Of a stretch of 64,000 nt of DNA, positions 43,149 to 52,570 are shown piece by piece. Made by a program: the position numbers and the translations under genes. The number at the start of each line of letters is the position of its first letter. Position 1 is the stretch's first letter. The DNA is taken from contig JAEUTO010000010.1 in NCBI GenBank assembly GCA_016787785.1, positions 124,001-188,000 on the forward strand, read 5' to 3'. The stretch comes from Bacteroidia bacterium. Its GTDB lineage: Bacteria; Bacteroidota; Bacteroidia; B-17B0; Aurantibacillaceae. Under the pieces are notes generated by a model, which made no database searches, was not told where the DNA came from, and saw only the letters and a program-made list of their open reading frames with translations.

Positions 43149-43751
43149 CTACCAGCTGCATTTGCAGGCAGGACTGAAGAAAATAGTGGTGTTTGGGAGC
43201 ATGGATTGGATGTTATCCTGGTGTATTTGGGGGATGAGTATATTCCTCAGGTCCATACTTTTAAGACTGGTTAATTGTTTTAAGGTCTCCGGAAAATATT
43301 CGAGGTTGTTACTCCAGAGGTCGGCAATTTCTAATTTTTGTAATTCGCCAAACGAATAAGGCAGGCGACCTATCTCGTTTTGGTTTACGTTTAAGTATTT
43401 TAAATTCTTTAAACCGCCTATACTATTAGGTAAGCTTTCTAATCCTGTTTTACTTACAATTAAAACCTGCAATTTTTTTAAAAGTATAATAGAGTCGGGC
43501 AGTTCTTTAATAGAGTTCTTACTCAGGTCGAGATATTGAAGGTTTTTAAATTTTAAAATTTGGGCCGGAAAGGATTTGTACTTTTTTTTACGCAAAACAA
43601 GTTTTACTACCTTATCCGGATCTCGGCGGGCGCTGTCAAGATCGGTAAACTCATCGTACACAGCCAAGGCAGCAGAATCTAACAGATTTTCTTGTGCAGA
43701 AACAGAAGATCCAATAAAAAAAATGACGAGTGCTAAAACTATTTTTTTCAT
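43149..43751 (-). CDS. Leucine-rich-repeat protein, exported
   Basis: About 200 aa from ATG 43751, which gives a normal signal peptide (IVLALVIFFIGSSVSAQ). From residue ~65 LRRs with the pattern LxxLxxLxLxxNxxxxLP are visible: LKFKNLQYLDLSKNSIKELP-type units, five or so, ending near FSPACKCSW. Such repeats mediate protein-protein contacts. The ATG overlaps the ribF stop (ATGA, 43748-43751), so the two are translationally coupled, although no functional link to flavin synthesis is evident. Confidence 0.8.
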   Translation of the reverse strand: MKKIVLALVIFFIGSSVSAQENLLDSAALAVYDEFTDLDSARRDPDKVVKLVLRKKKYKSFPAQILKFKNLQYLDLSKNSIKELPDSIILLKKLQVLIVSKTGLESLPNSIGGLKNLKYLNVNQNEIGRLPYSFGELQKLEIADLWSNNLEYFPETLKQLTSLKSMDLRNILIPQIHQDNIQSMLPNTTIFFSPACKCSW

Positions 43752-44686
43752 GCTTTGGTTTTTATTAAAGCTAAACAATTTTCTTTATCTGCTTTAATAG
43801 CCTCAATTAGTTCGTTTAAAGTATTAAATTTTTTCTCATCTCTGAGCCATTTTATAAAATTTAACGTTATGGTCTTATTATAAATATCCTGGTCAAAATT
43901 AAAAATGTTCACTTCTAGTTTTAATTTAGTGTCTGTATCTGTTGTTGGATTAAGTCCTACATTAAGCATACCAAAGTATTTTTCGTCGTCAACAACTACT
44001 TCTACAAAGTAAACCCCAATTTTCGGGATCAGTTTATCGCTATCTTCTATTTGTAAATTAGCAGTAGGGAAGCCCAGTGTTCGGCCAAGCTGTTTGCCTT
44101 TAACCACTTTTGCTTTTATGAAAAAAGGATGACCTAAAAAATTGGTAGCCAGTTCAATATTACCCTCTTCAATGGCTTTTCTAATATTGGTGCTGCTAAC
44201 GGCAATGCTTTCAATATCTTTTTTACTTATTTCTTCAATGGTAAAGTTGTATTTAGCTGCATTTTCTTTTAAGGTATTAATATCGCCTTTACGGTCTTTA
44301 CCAAATTTGTGGTCATAGCCAATTACCAGGTGTTTTACATTTAATTGTCGTAACAAGATCTCTTCTAAATAATGTTTTACATCCAATTGCGAAAAGGCTT
44401 TATTAAAAGGATACACAACAACAACATCTACACCGTATTTTTCAAAAAGATCTAATTTTTCTTCAATAAGGGTAATTATTTTAAGGTCTTTTTGCTCAGG
44501 AAATAAAACTTTGCGGGGATGGGGGTCAAATGTAAGCACTACCGTCTTAAGGCCCAGTTTTTCTTTTAGTTCCTTAAGGCGGGCCAGTATCTTTTGATGC
44601 CCCAGGTGAACCCCATCAAAGGTTCCAATAGTAAGAATGGTGGGGGTTTCAATTCTAAAATGCTCGGTATTTTGTACAATTAACAC
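43748..44686 (-). CDS. ribF: Bifunctional riboflavin kinase/FAD synthetase
   Basis: 312 aa with a GTG start. The N-terminal adenylyltransferase domain has LTIGTFDGVHLGHQKIL (nucleotide-binding HxGH), VVLTFDPHPRKVL and VIGYDHKFGKDRKGD. The C-terminal kinase has GRTLGFPTANLQIED with the PTAN signature and GVYFVEV. Together they convert riboflavin to FMN and then FAD in the cytoplasm. A TATTTTTG box at 44698-44691 ends only 4 bp before the GTG, so the mRNA may be nearly leaderless, or the box is chance. The LRR gene follows in the same transcript. Confidence 0.93.
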   Translation of the reverse strand: MLIVQNTEHFRIETPTILTIGTFDGVHLGHQKILARLKELKEKLGLKTVVLTFDPHPRKVLFPEQKDLKIITLIEEKLDLFEKYGVDVVVVYPFNKAFSQLDVKHYLEEILLRQLNVKHLVIGYDHKFGKDRKGDINTLKENAAKYNFTIEEISKKDIESIAVSSTNIRKAIEEGNIELATNFLGHPFFIKAKVVKGKQLGRTLGFPTANLQIEDSDKLIPKIGVYFVEVVVDDEKYFGMLNVGLNPTTDTDTKLKLEVNIFNFDQDIYNKTITLNFIKWLRDEKKFNTLNELIEAIKADKENCLALIKTKA

Positions 44687-44821
44687 GGGGCAAAAATAGT
44701 TTAATTTATTTTAAATAGTTCTAAAGCTTTTTATCCGACAAAAGGCAGTTTAAAAACGACCAATTTATTTATGAAGATAATCTGGGTTTGTTGTTAAAAA
44801 AACTCTAATAAATACCCTTTT

Positions 44822-46390
<1,569 letters not shown>

Positions 46391-46392
46391 TT

Positions 46393-46467
46393 GACAAAAG
46401 ATAAATGACGAAGGATTAAAGATTTAGTTCTTGTCTTTGATCATTTATCTTAAATCTTTAATCTAAA
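46393..46467. repeat. Heptad-period palindromic repeat between atpD and atpC (copy 2)
   Basis: GAC/GAT triplets every 7 nt at 46393, 46400, 46407, 46414 and 46421 are followed by GTC/ATC triplets every 7 nt at 46433, 46440, 46447, 46454 and 46461. The halves are complementary in part. Confidence 0.65.
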
Positions 46468-46474
46468 AAGAGGA

Positions 46475-46711
46475 ATGAAAATAGAAATAATAACACCCGA
46501 AAAAAAATTGTACGAAGGTACTGTAAAGTACGCGTCTTTTCCGGGTTCTGAAGGTAGTTTTGGGGTTTTAAACAACCACGCACCTTTAATTGGTACTTTA
46601 AAAGCCGGTAAAATTGAACTGACTGATGAAGCTAATACAAAGATAGAATTTGAGATCACCGGAGGTGTTGTTGAAGTGTTAAAGAACAAAGTGATTGTTT
46701 TAGCAGGTTAA
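46475..46711 (+). CDS. atpC: F0F1 ATP synthase subunit epsilon
   Basis: 78 aa, consistent with the short Bacteroidota form that has only the N-terminal beta-sandwich (MKIEIITPEKKLYEG, PGSEGSFGVLNNHAPLIGTL, ITGGVVEVLKNKVIVLAG) and lacks the C-terminal helical pair that regulates the enzyme in E. coli. It follows atpD by 84 bp, and that gap holds the heptad repeat. A terminator lies about 20 bp after the stop. Confidence 0.92.
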   Translation: MKIEIITPEKKLYEGTVKYASFPGSEGSFGVLNNHAPLIGTLKAGKIELTDEANTKIEFEITGGVVEVLKNKVIVLAG

Positions 46712-46731
46712 TTATTACCGCATTAAATATT

Positions 46732-46767
46732 AAAAAAGCGAAGAGAACATCTCTTCGCTTTTTTTGT
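46732..46767 (+). terminator. Terminator after atpC
   Basis: AGCGAAGAGA, short loop ACA, TCTCTTCGCT and a T run form a clear intrinsic terminator. Confidence 0.9.
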
Positions 46768-46825
46768 GCCCAAATTCTTAACATCAAATACTCAAAACCG
46801 TTTGCTAAATTTACAATACCAAATA

Positions 46826-47881
46826 GTGGAACCACAAAAAAAAATATCGGGCAGTATCTTTAAACTGGGCTTAATAAATGCGCTCATCTGTTTAATCGGA
46901 TTTTTGTGTTTGTTCTATTTCGGAAATTTTAAAATAGATGTTGCCTATCTTTTACTCTCAACGTTTATTTGTTTTATTACCGGTTTTTTGATCCTTTATT
47001 ATTTTTATTATGTTTCTGTTACCAAAAAAATAAACCTGCTTTCAGAAAAGATCCGCAAAAAATTTCTGAATAAAGAGATCCCCCAAAAGCAAGACCAGCT
47101 TGAGGAAGAGGATGGTCTCACCTTATTGGAAGAAAAAGTGGATGACCTGATTGAAACACGCGAAAAAGAATTGAACCACTTCGAGAACCTGGATAGTTAC
47201 CGTAAAGAATATTTAGGAAATGTGTCGCACGAATTAAAAACGCCGGTGTTCAACATACAGGGTTACGTCGATACACTTATAAACGGTGGTTTGGAAGATG
47301 CAAGTATAAATATGGATTATTTAAAACGCGCCGAAAAAAGTATCGACCGTTTGATAAATATCATTGATGATCTTGAAACCATAACACAATTAGAAAGTGG
47401 CGAGCTGCAATTGGACACAGATAATTTTGATATTGCCAATCTAATAAAAGATGTTTACGCTTCGCTTGAATTAAACGCGGCACGAAAGAATATAAAATTA
47501 GAGTTGGCAAAAAAATACGAAAAACCTATTTATGTTCGCGCCGATAAATTCCGTATCCGTCAGGTTTTAGTAAATCTCATTACTAACAGTATCAAATACG
47601 GTAAGGATAACGGTACCACCGAAATTGCTTTAAATTATCTGAATGACGACGTCGTTATAGAGATAAAGGATAACGGCATGGGCATTGAAACCGTTCATTT
47701 ACCAAGATTATTTGAGCGTTTTTACAGGATAGACAAAGGCCGAAGCCGCGAGCAAGGCGGCACAGGCTTGGGGCTAGCCATTGTTAAACACATTATTGAA
47801 GCCCACCAAAAGTCAATAAAAGTTGAAAGTGAATTAGGAAAAGGCACGTTATTTACTTTTTCGCTATCCGCAGGCCAATAA
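46826..47881 (+). CDS. Orphan sensor histidine kinase (PhoR-like)
   Basis: About 351 aa from GTG 46826, chosen because a GTG at 46766 lies in the T tract of the atpC terminator. Two membrane helices (LINALICLIGFLCLFYF and LLSTFICFITGFLILYYFYY) form a sensor with almost no periplasmic loop, so sensing is intramembrane or from the cytoplasm. A linker leads to the H-box (NVSHELKTPVFN, His near residue 135), N-box (LVNLITNSIKYG), G1 (DNGMGI) and G2 (GGTGLGLAIVKHI). No response regulator is adjacent. Confidence 0.88.
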   Translation: MEPQKKISGSIFKLGLINALICLIGFLCLFYFGNFKIDVAYLLLSTFICFITGFLILYYFYYVSVTKKINLLSEKIRKKFLNKEIPQKQDQLEEEDGLTLLEEKVDDLIETREKELNHFENLDSYRKEYLGNVSHELKTPVFNIQGYVDTLINGGLEDASINMDYLKRAEKSIDRLINIIDDLETITQLESGELQLDTDNFDIANLIKDVYASLELNAARKNIKLELAKKYEKPIYVRADKFRIRQVLVNLITNSIKYGKDNGTTEIALNYLNDDVVIEIKDNGMGIETVHLPRLFERFYRIDKGRSREQGGTGLGLAIVKHIIEAHQKSIKVESELGKGTLFTFSLSAGQ

Positions 47882-47995
47882 AAGGATAAAAAGAGCTCGT
47901 TTATAGCTAAAAAAAACTAACAAATTGTTGAAAATTTAAGCTGATTTATTGCTAAACTTGCCTATTATTAGTAAAATTGCAAAAACTATCATACA

Positions 47996-48340
47996 ATGGC
48001 TGAAATTCATATCACCGGAATCAATTATATAGAAATTAACTCTCAGGAAGGGTTAGAATTTAAATACAAACCAGAAGTTCCAAAATTAAAGCTGGTTGGC
48101 ACTTTATTGAACGCTGAAAGCGAAGACGAAGAAGATGGTGTTCTGTTTTTAACTCAAAAACAACTTAACCAGGTACTTACTAATAAAGATGTAGATCTTA
48201 AATTGGTAGACGACCGTTGGACCTTAAGCAAACCCCTTACAAAAGAGCAGGTAAAAAAAGTTGGACTTGTTGATGTTGACGCTGAATACTTAGGCGCAGC
48301 AGGCGAGTTTAAATGTTATGAAGCCGTAAAGGTTTCTTAA
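47996..48340 (+). CDS. Unknown small cytoplasmic protein
   Basis: 114 aa, no signal peptide or membrane helix. It is acidic with an unusual EDEEDG patch (residues ~40-48), and it ends in a YLGAAGEFKCYEAVKV strand. No family recognised; an N-terminal HITGINYIEINSQ strand suggests a beta-rich fold. Its stop directly abuts the stop of the convergent barrel gene (no spacer). Confidence 0.55.
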   Translation: MAEIHITGINYIEINSQEGLEFKYKPEVPKLKLVGTLLNAESEDEEDGVLFLTQKQLNQVLTNKDVDLKLVDDRWTLSKPLTKEQVKKVGLVDVDAEYLGAAGEFKCYEAVKVS

Positions 48341-49015
48341 CTACCAAACAGCAGGCCCTTTTTTCTTGGTTAATTTTGAATTAGGAAATAATTCATAATA
48401 CAACTGATCAAACCAAATCAAAACTTTAAAACTATAAGTAGGCGAATTTAATTTTTCGCCTATTTTTTTGCTGTTAACCAAAGTAAAACGGTAAGCCACA
48501 TCGGCGCCAAGACCAAACCACCTGAACACTTTAAACTGCGCTGTAATGCCGGGTTCGTAGAGCATTAAAAAGTGTTTTTTGTTATCTTCTCTTATCAGGT
48601 AGTTCTTTTCATTCTTCCACCATGTAAAACCTGTGCCCGCTTGAATTGGCACACTTAATTGCCAGCGTTTTGTTTTATAAAAAACAAAATCTACATAATA
48701 GGCAAGGTAAGCCATTTTTAAAAACCTTGAAATTGTATCAGGTTCCCCGAGTTCATTCTGCAAATAAAAATCTTTTTTAAAATCCGATTTGAGCCAGCTA
48801 ACACCACCGCCAATTCGTAGTTTTCTTTGAAAGGCAACACCAAGTCTTACACCTGTTACACTAATTATCTGGTTATCAATAAAACTGTTTCTGGATTCTA
48901 ATCGCGCGTCAATACTCGATTTATGGTTAAATACATCGTGCAATGTATCTAAGAACTGTGCTTTAATTGTAACACAGCAAACAAACAAAAAAAATAAAAG
49001 AAGTCTGTTTTTCAT
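48341..49015 (-). CDS. Unknown outer-membrane beta-barrel-like protein, paralogue of 12003-12713
   Basis: 224 aa with a signal peptide (LLFFLFVCCVTIKAQ). The body alternates strand-like segments and ends in an aromatic strand. It shares with the protein at 12003-12713 the layout (D)SRNSFI, V-x-LGV, GxGxxxxK strands, YRFTLVN/YRYIPY and WFDQLYYE/WVDFRQIY. A small outer-membrane barrel is plausible. It converges with the preceding plus-strand gene with no spacer, so the two must share or lack a terminator. Function unknown. Confidence 0.55.
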   Translation of the reverse strand: MKNRLLLFFLFVCCVTIKAQFLDTLHDVFNHKSSIDARLESRNSFIDNQIISVTGVRLGVAFQRKLRIGGGVSWLKSDFKKDFYLQNELGEPDTISRFLKMAYLAYYVDFVFYKTKRWQLSVPIQAGTGFTWWKNEKNYLIREDNKKHFLMLYEPGITAQFKVFRWFGLGADVAYRFTLVNSKKIGEKLNSPTYSFKVLIWFDQLYYELFPNSKLTKKKGPAVW

Positions 49016-49105
49016 CCCTCTAACAAAATTACGTTTATAACTCTTTTTAATCCTGTTGGTTATTCAATTGTTTCAACAATCTACTTATAGTAAATTTAAA
49101 CCTTG

Positions 49106-51202
49106 ATGTTAGAGACACCTATTGTATATTTAAAAGGCATTGGCCCCCAGCGCGCCGAGGTGTTAAAAAAAGAACTTAACATTCATACCTATTGGGATCT
49201 TTTAACTTATTATCCTTTCAGGTATGTTGACAGGACAAAGTTCTCAACCATAAAAGACATTCACGACGAAACACAGTACGTTCAGATAAAAGGAATAGTT
49301 GATCGCCTTGAAGTTATTGGTTTAAAACAAGCAAAACGTTTGGTGGTGCAGTTCAGGGATAATACTGGAATTATTGAACTGGTATTTTTTAAAGGTTATA
49401 ACTGGATGGCTCAAAAATTAGTGGTGGGTAAAGAGTACGTTGTATTTGGAAAACCAACTGCCTTTAACCGTAAATTTAATTTAGCGCACCCTGATATTGA
49501 ATTGGTGACTGATGATCTTTTGAGCCAGCAATCTGCTTTTCAGGCTGTATATAACTCCACAGAAAAATTAAAGATCAGGGGATTAGATAGTGAAGGTATT
49601 AGAAGGACCATTCGCGTGCTCATCAATCAACTACAACCACAACATATTGAAGAAACTTTAAGCGATGAAGTTAAAACCGATCACAAATTAATTGACAGAT
49701 ACAGTGCCTTTAAATTTATTCATTGCCCAGATAATGCACAACAGTTAAAAGATGCAGAGCTGCGCTTAAAATTTGACGAATTATTTTACATACAATTACG
49801 CTTATTAAAATTAAACAAAGTAAGGGCTGTAACGGTTCGCGGATTTGTGTTCTCGAAAGTTGGCGAACACTTTAATGATTTTTTTACCAACTATTTGCCT
49901 TTTGAATTGACCAATGCACAAAAAAGAGTCTTAAAAGAGATCCGCCTGGATGTTGGAAGTGGCAGGCAAATGAACCGTTTGCTGCAAGGTGATGTTGGAA
50001 GCGGTAAAACAATGGTAGCGTTAATGAGCATGTTGCTGGCTATTGATAATGGTTTTCAAACCGCCATCATGGCGCCTACCGAAATTTTAGCGCAACAACA
50101 CTTTGTTACTTTTAAGGAATTGTTGAAGTCGATGAATATTGAAGTAGCACTTTTAACAGGTTCTACAAAAGCAAAAGAACGAAAACTCATTCACGCAAAA
50201 TTATTAAGCGGAGAAATAAAAATTTTAATTGGCACACATGCGTTGATCGAAGACATTGTTCAATTTAAAAATTTGGGTTTTGTGGTTATAGATGAACAAC
50301 ACCGTTTTGGTGTAGCGCAACGGGCAAAACTTCGCGCAAAAAATTCTCTACCGCCACATATGTTAATTATGACTGCTACGCCAATACCGCGTACGCTGGC
50401 CATGACACTTTATGGAGATCTGGACACGAGTTTAATTGACGAACTGCCGGCAGGAAGAAAACCCATTAAAACCTTACATTTTATGGAGAACCATCGCTTA
50501 CGGGTATATGGTTTTATGCGCGAACAAATTGAATTAGGACGACAAGTGTATGTTGTTTTTCCGTTAATTAAAGAAAGCGAAAAAATGGATTATCAAAACC
50601 TGCAGCAAGGTTGCGATAATATAGTACACGAATTTCCACCACCACATTACCAGGTAAGTATTGTGCATGGTAAATTAACGCCCGACCAAAAAGAATTTGA
50701 AATGCAGCGTTTTGTAAAAGGCGAAACGCAAATAATGGTTGCCACCACTGTAATAGAAGTTGGCGTTAACGTACCCAATGCAAGCGTAATGGTAATTGAA
50801 AGTGCAGAACGTTTTGGTTTGTCGCAATTGCACCAGTTGCGCGGTAGGGTAGGGCGCGGTGCCGAACAAAGTTACTGCTTGCTATTGACAGGTTTTAAAC
50901 TGGGTGCAGACAGCAGGTTAAGAATGGAGACAATGGTGCGCACCACGGATGGTTTTGAGATAAGCGAAGTAGATCTTAAATTACGCGGTCCGGGTGATAT
51001 TGAAGGTACGCAGCAAAGCGGTGTCATGGACTTAAAATTAGCAAATCTTGCTTTGGATGGACATATTTTACAATTAGCAAGGCAGGCAGCGCAATCTGTT
51101 TTAGATGAGGATGTAAATTTCGATCTCGAAAAAAATAAGGTTTACGAAAAACAATTAGCCTTTCAACAACAGAACAGGCCTAACTGGAGTAAGATAGGGT
51201 AA
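49106..51202 (+). CDS. recG: ATP-dependent DNA helicase RecG
   Basis: About 698 aa from ATG 49106. RecG remodels stalled replication forks and Holliday junctions. The N-terminal wedge/OB region holds KGIGPQRAEVLKKELNI and a strand-rich OB fold. Helicase motifs: GDVGSGKTMVALMSM (about 295), DEQHRFGV (about 396), TATPIPRTLAMTL, and motif VI in QLRGRVGRGAEQSYCLL. The C-terminus has LRGPGDIEGTQQSG, the RecG/Mfd TRG motif. Length fits the family. A TTG three bases earlier is less likely than the ATG. Confidence 0.95.
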   Translation: MLETPIVYLKGIGPQRAEVLKKELNIHTYWDLLTYYPFRYVDRTKFSTIKDIHDETQYVQIKGIVDRLEVIGLKQAKRLVVQFRDNTGIIELVFFKGYNWMAQKLVVGKEYVVFGKPTAFNRKFNLAHPDIELVTDDLLSQQSAFQAVYNSTEKLKIRGLDSEGIRRTIRVLINQLQPQHIEETLSDEVKTDHKLIDRYSAFKFIHCPDNAQQLKDAELRLKFDELFYIQLRLLKLNKVRAVTVRGFVFSKVGEHFNDFFTNYLPFELTNAQKRVLKEIRLDVGSGRQMNRLLQGDVGSGKTMVALMSMLLAIDNGFQTAIMAPTEILAQQHFVTFKELLKSMNIEVALLTGSTKAKERKLIHAKLLSGEIKILIGTHALIEDIVQFKNLGFVVIDEQHRFGVAQRAKLRAKNSLPPHMLIMTATPIPRTLAMTLYGDLDTSLIDELPAGRKPIKTLHFMENHRLRVYGFMREQIELGRQVYVVFPLIKESEKMDYQNLQQGCDNIVHEFPPPHYQVSIVHGKLTPDQKEFEMQRFVKGETQIMVATTVIEVGVNVPNASVMVIESAERFGLSQLHQLRGRVGRGAEQSYCLLLTGFKLGADSRLRMETMVRTTDGFEISEVDLKLRGPGDIEGTQQSGVMDLKLANLALDGHILQLARQAAQSVLDEDVNFDLEKNKVYEKQLAFQQQNRPNWSKIG

Positions 51203-51220
51203 GGTAAGGCAAATAAGTAA

Positions 51221-51249
51221 GGGTATCGATTATACCTGATATTTTTTTT
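51221..51249 (+). terminator. Possible terminator after recG
   Basis: GGTAT-CGATT-ATACC followed by a T tract from 51242. The stem is only 5 bp, so it is weak. Confidence 0.4.
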
Positions 51250-51348
51250 GGATAAGCTAAACTGAATTTCGATTATTAGAATAGATCGGGCAATGCAAGA
51301 AAATTAAAATTGTATTTCTATTATAAATAATTAGATTTAACGCAAATT

Positions 51349-51750
51349 ATGGCCCTCGGTATTTTTGAAGAAAAAGTTATTGAAAATGACGTAGCAATTG
51401 TTCGTTCCAGAAAAGATGGAATTGTACATGTTACATTTAAAGAAGGAACTGAAATTGACGCTGCTTTGCAAGACAGAATGATAGAGGTTTATCTTGAAAT
51501 TTGTGGGGGGAGGAAGCGGCCATTTTTATACACGGGCATCGGTGATGTTACTATCACTAAAGAAGGACGAGAGCATTCTAAAAACCTTGAGGATGTTTTT
51601 CCCACCTTAGCAACCGCTGTAATTGCCGATAACCTTGCTTACAAATTAATTGCGAATTTTTATTTAAAGGTACATAAACCTAAAACACCTTACAAAGTAT
51701 TTAAGGATATTCCTTCAGCTGAATTTTGGTTGAAAAAATTTATTGAATAA
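51349..51750 (+). CDS. Unknown small cytoplasmic protein, possibly STAS/SpoIIAA-like
   Basis: 133 aa, no signal peptide or membrane helix. The pattern (VAIVRSRKDGIVHVTFKEG, LQDRMIEVYLEICGGRKRPFLY, helix LATAVIADNLAYKLIANFYLKV, YKVFKDIPSAEFWLKKF) looks like an alpha/beta SpoIIAA/STAS-like or DUF7793-like fold. I recall such proteins as unknowns in Bacteroidota. It lies alone between recG and the racemase and converges with the racemase at a 20-bp gap. Confidence 0.6.
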   Translation: MALGIFEEKVIENDVAIVRSRKDGIVHVTFKEGTEIDAALQDRMIEVYLEICGGRKRPFLYTGIGDVTITKEGREHSKNLEDVFPTLATAVIADNLAYKLIANFYLKVHKPKTPYKVFKDIPSAEFWLKKFIE

Positions 51751-51770
51751 GAACCAACAGTTCGTTGAAC

Positions 51771-52460
51771 TTAAGCTAATGAGAATTCTACTGCAGCTTT
51801 TGAATGGATCAATGCCGTATCAAATATTGGAATAGTAACATCGTTCTTTTTTATTAATAATGGAATTTCAGTACAACCAAGTATAACTCCTTCTGCTCCT
51901 TGGTCTTTTAATTTATTAATAATAGAAATATAACGTTGTTTGCTTTCTTCAATAATTAAGCCTCTGCCTAGTTCTTCAAAGATGGTGTAATGAATAAACT
52001 CCCTATCGGCTTCATCAGGAATAATTGCTTCAATATTTTGAGCTTTAAGTTTGGAAGTAAAAAAATCAAGTTCCATGGTGAATTTTGTTCCAAGCAACGC
52101 CACTTTTTTTAAATTTTGTTTTTTTATTTCTGCCGCTGTTGCGGTTGCAATGTGTATTAATGGCAGGCCAACTTTTTCTTCAACCCTGTCGGCAATTAAA
52201 TGCATGGTGTTAGCACACAACACAATTGCCTGAGCGCCGCTTCTTTTTAAATTTTCGCTTGCTTCAGCTATCATTTTAAAAGTAGAATCCCAATCGTTAT
52301 TATCGTTGTTCTTTTTTATTTCGGCGTAATTAAAAGAATAAATAATGCAGGTAGAAAAATTTAAACCGCCCAGCTTTTCGTTTACACCTTCGTTAATGGC
52401 TTTGTAATAATCTATTGTAGATACCCAACTTATGCCGCCTATTAATCCTAATATTCTCAT
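51771..52460 (-). CDS. Aspartate/glutamate racemase family protein
   Basis: 229 aa. The Asp/Glu racemase two-domain fold has a cysteine in each half: VLCANTMHLIA (residues ~80-90) and GVILGCTEIPLL (about 190), the usual catalytic pair for cofactor-independent proton exchange. The opening ILGLIGGISWVST and the NLKRSGAQAIVLCANT segment fit. It could be aspartate or another amino-acid racemase; a true glutamate racemase (MurI) has different flanking motifs. A terminator and the OmpA gene lie upstream on the same strand. Confidence 0.85.
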   Translation of the reverse strand: MRILGLIGGISWVSTIDYYKAINEGVNEKLGGLNFSTCIIYSFNYAEIKKNNDNNDWDSTFKMIAEASENLKRSGAQAIVLCANTMHLIADRVEEKVGLPLIHIATATAAEIKKQNLKKVALLGTKFTMELDFFTSKLKAQNIEAIIPDEADREFIHYTIFEELGRGLIIEESKQRYISIINKLKDQGAEGVILGCTEIPLLIKKNDVTIPIFDTALIHSKAAVEFSLA

Positions 52461-52503
52461 AATGTTTTTTGGAACTCTAATTTAGTAAAAGAATCAAACG
52501 CAA

Positions 52504-52540
52504 ATAAAAAGCCCTGTAAACAATTTGTTTACAGGGTTCT
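52504..52540 (-). terminator. Terminator of the OmpA/TSP3 gene
   Basis: On the minus strand CCCTGTAAACAA and TTGTTTACAGGG form a long stem, followed by CTTTTTATTT. It lies between the OmpA gene stop and the racemase start. Confidence 0.85.
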
Positions 52541-52570
52541 TATATAATTTAATTAATTGTTGTTTACTAT

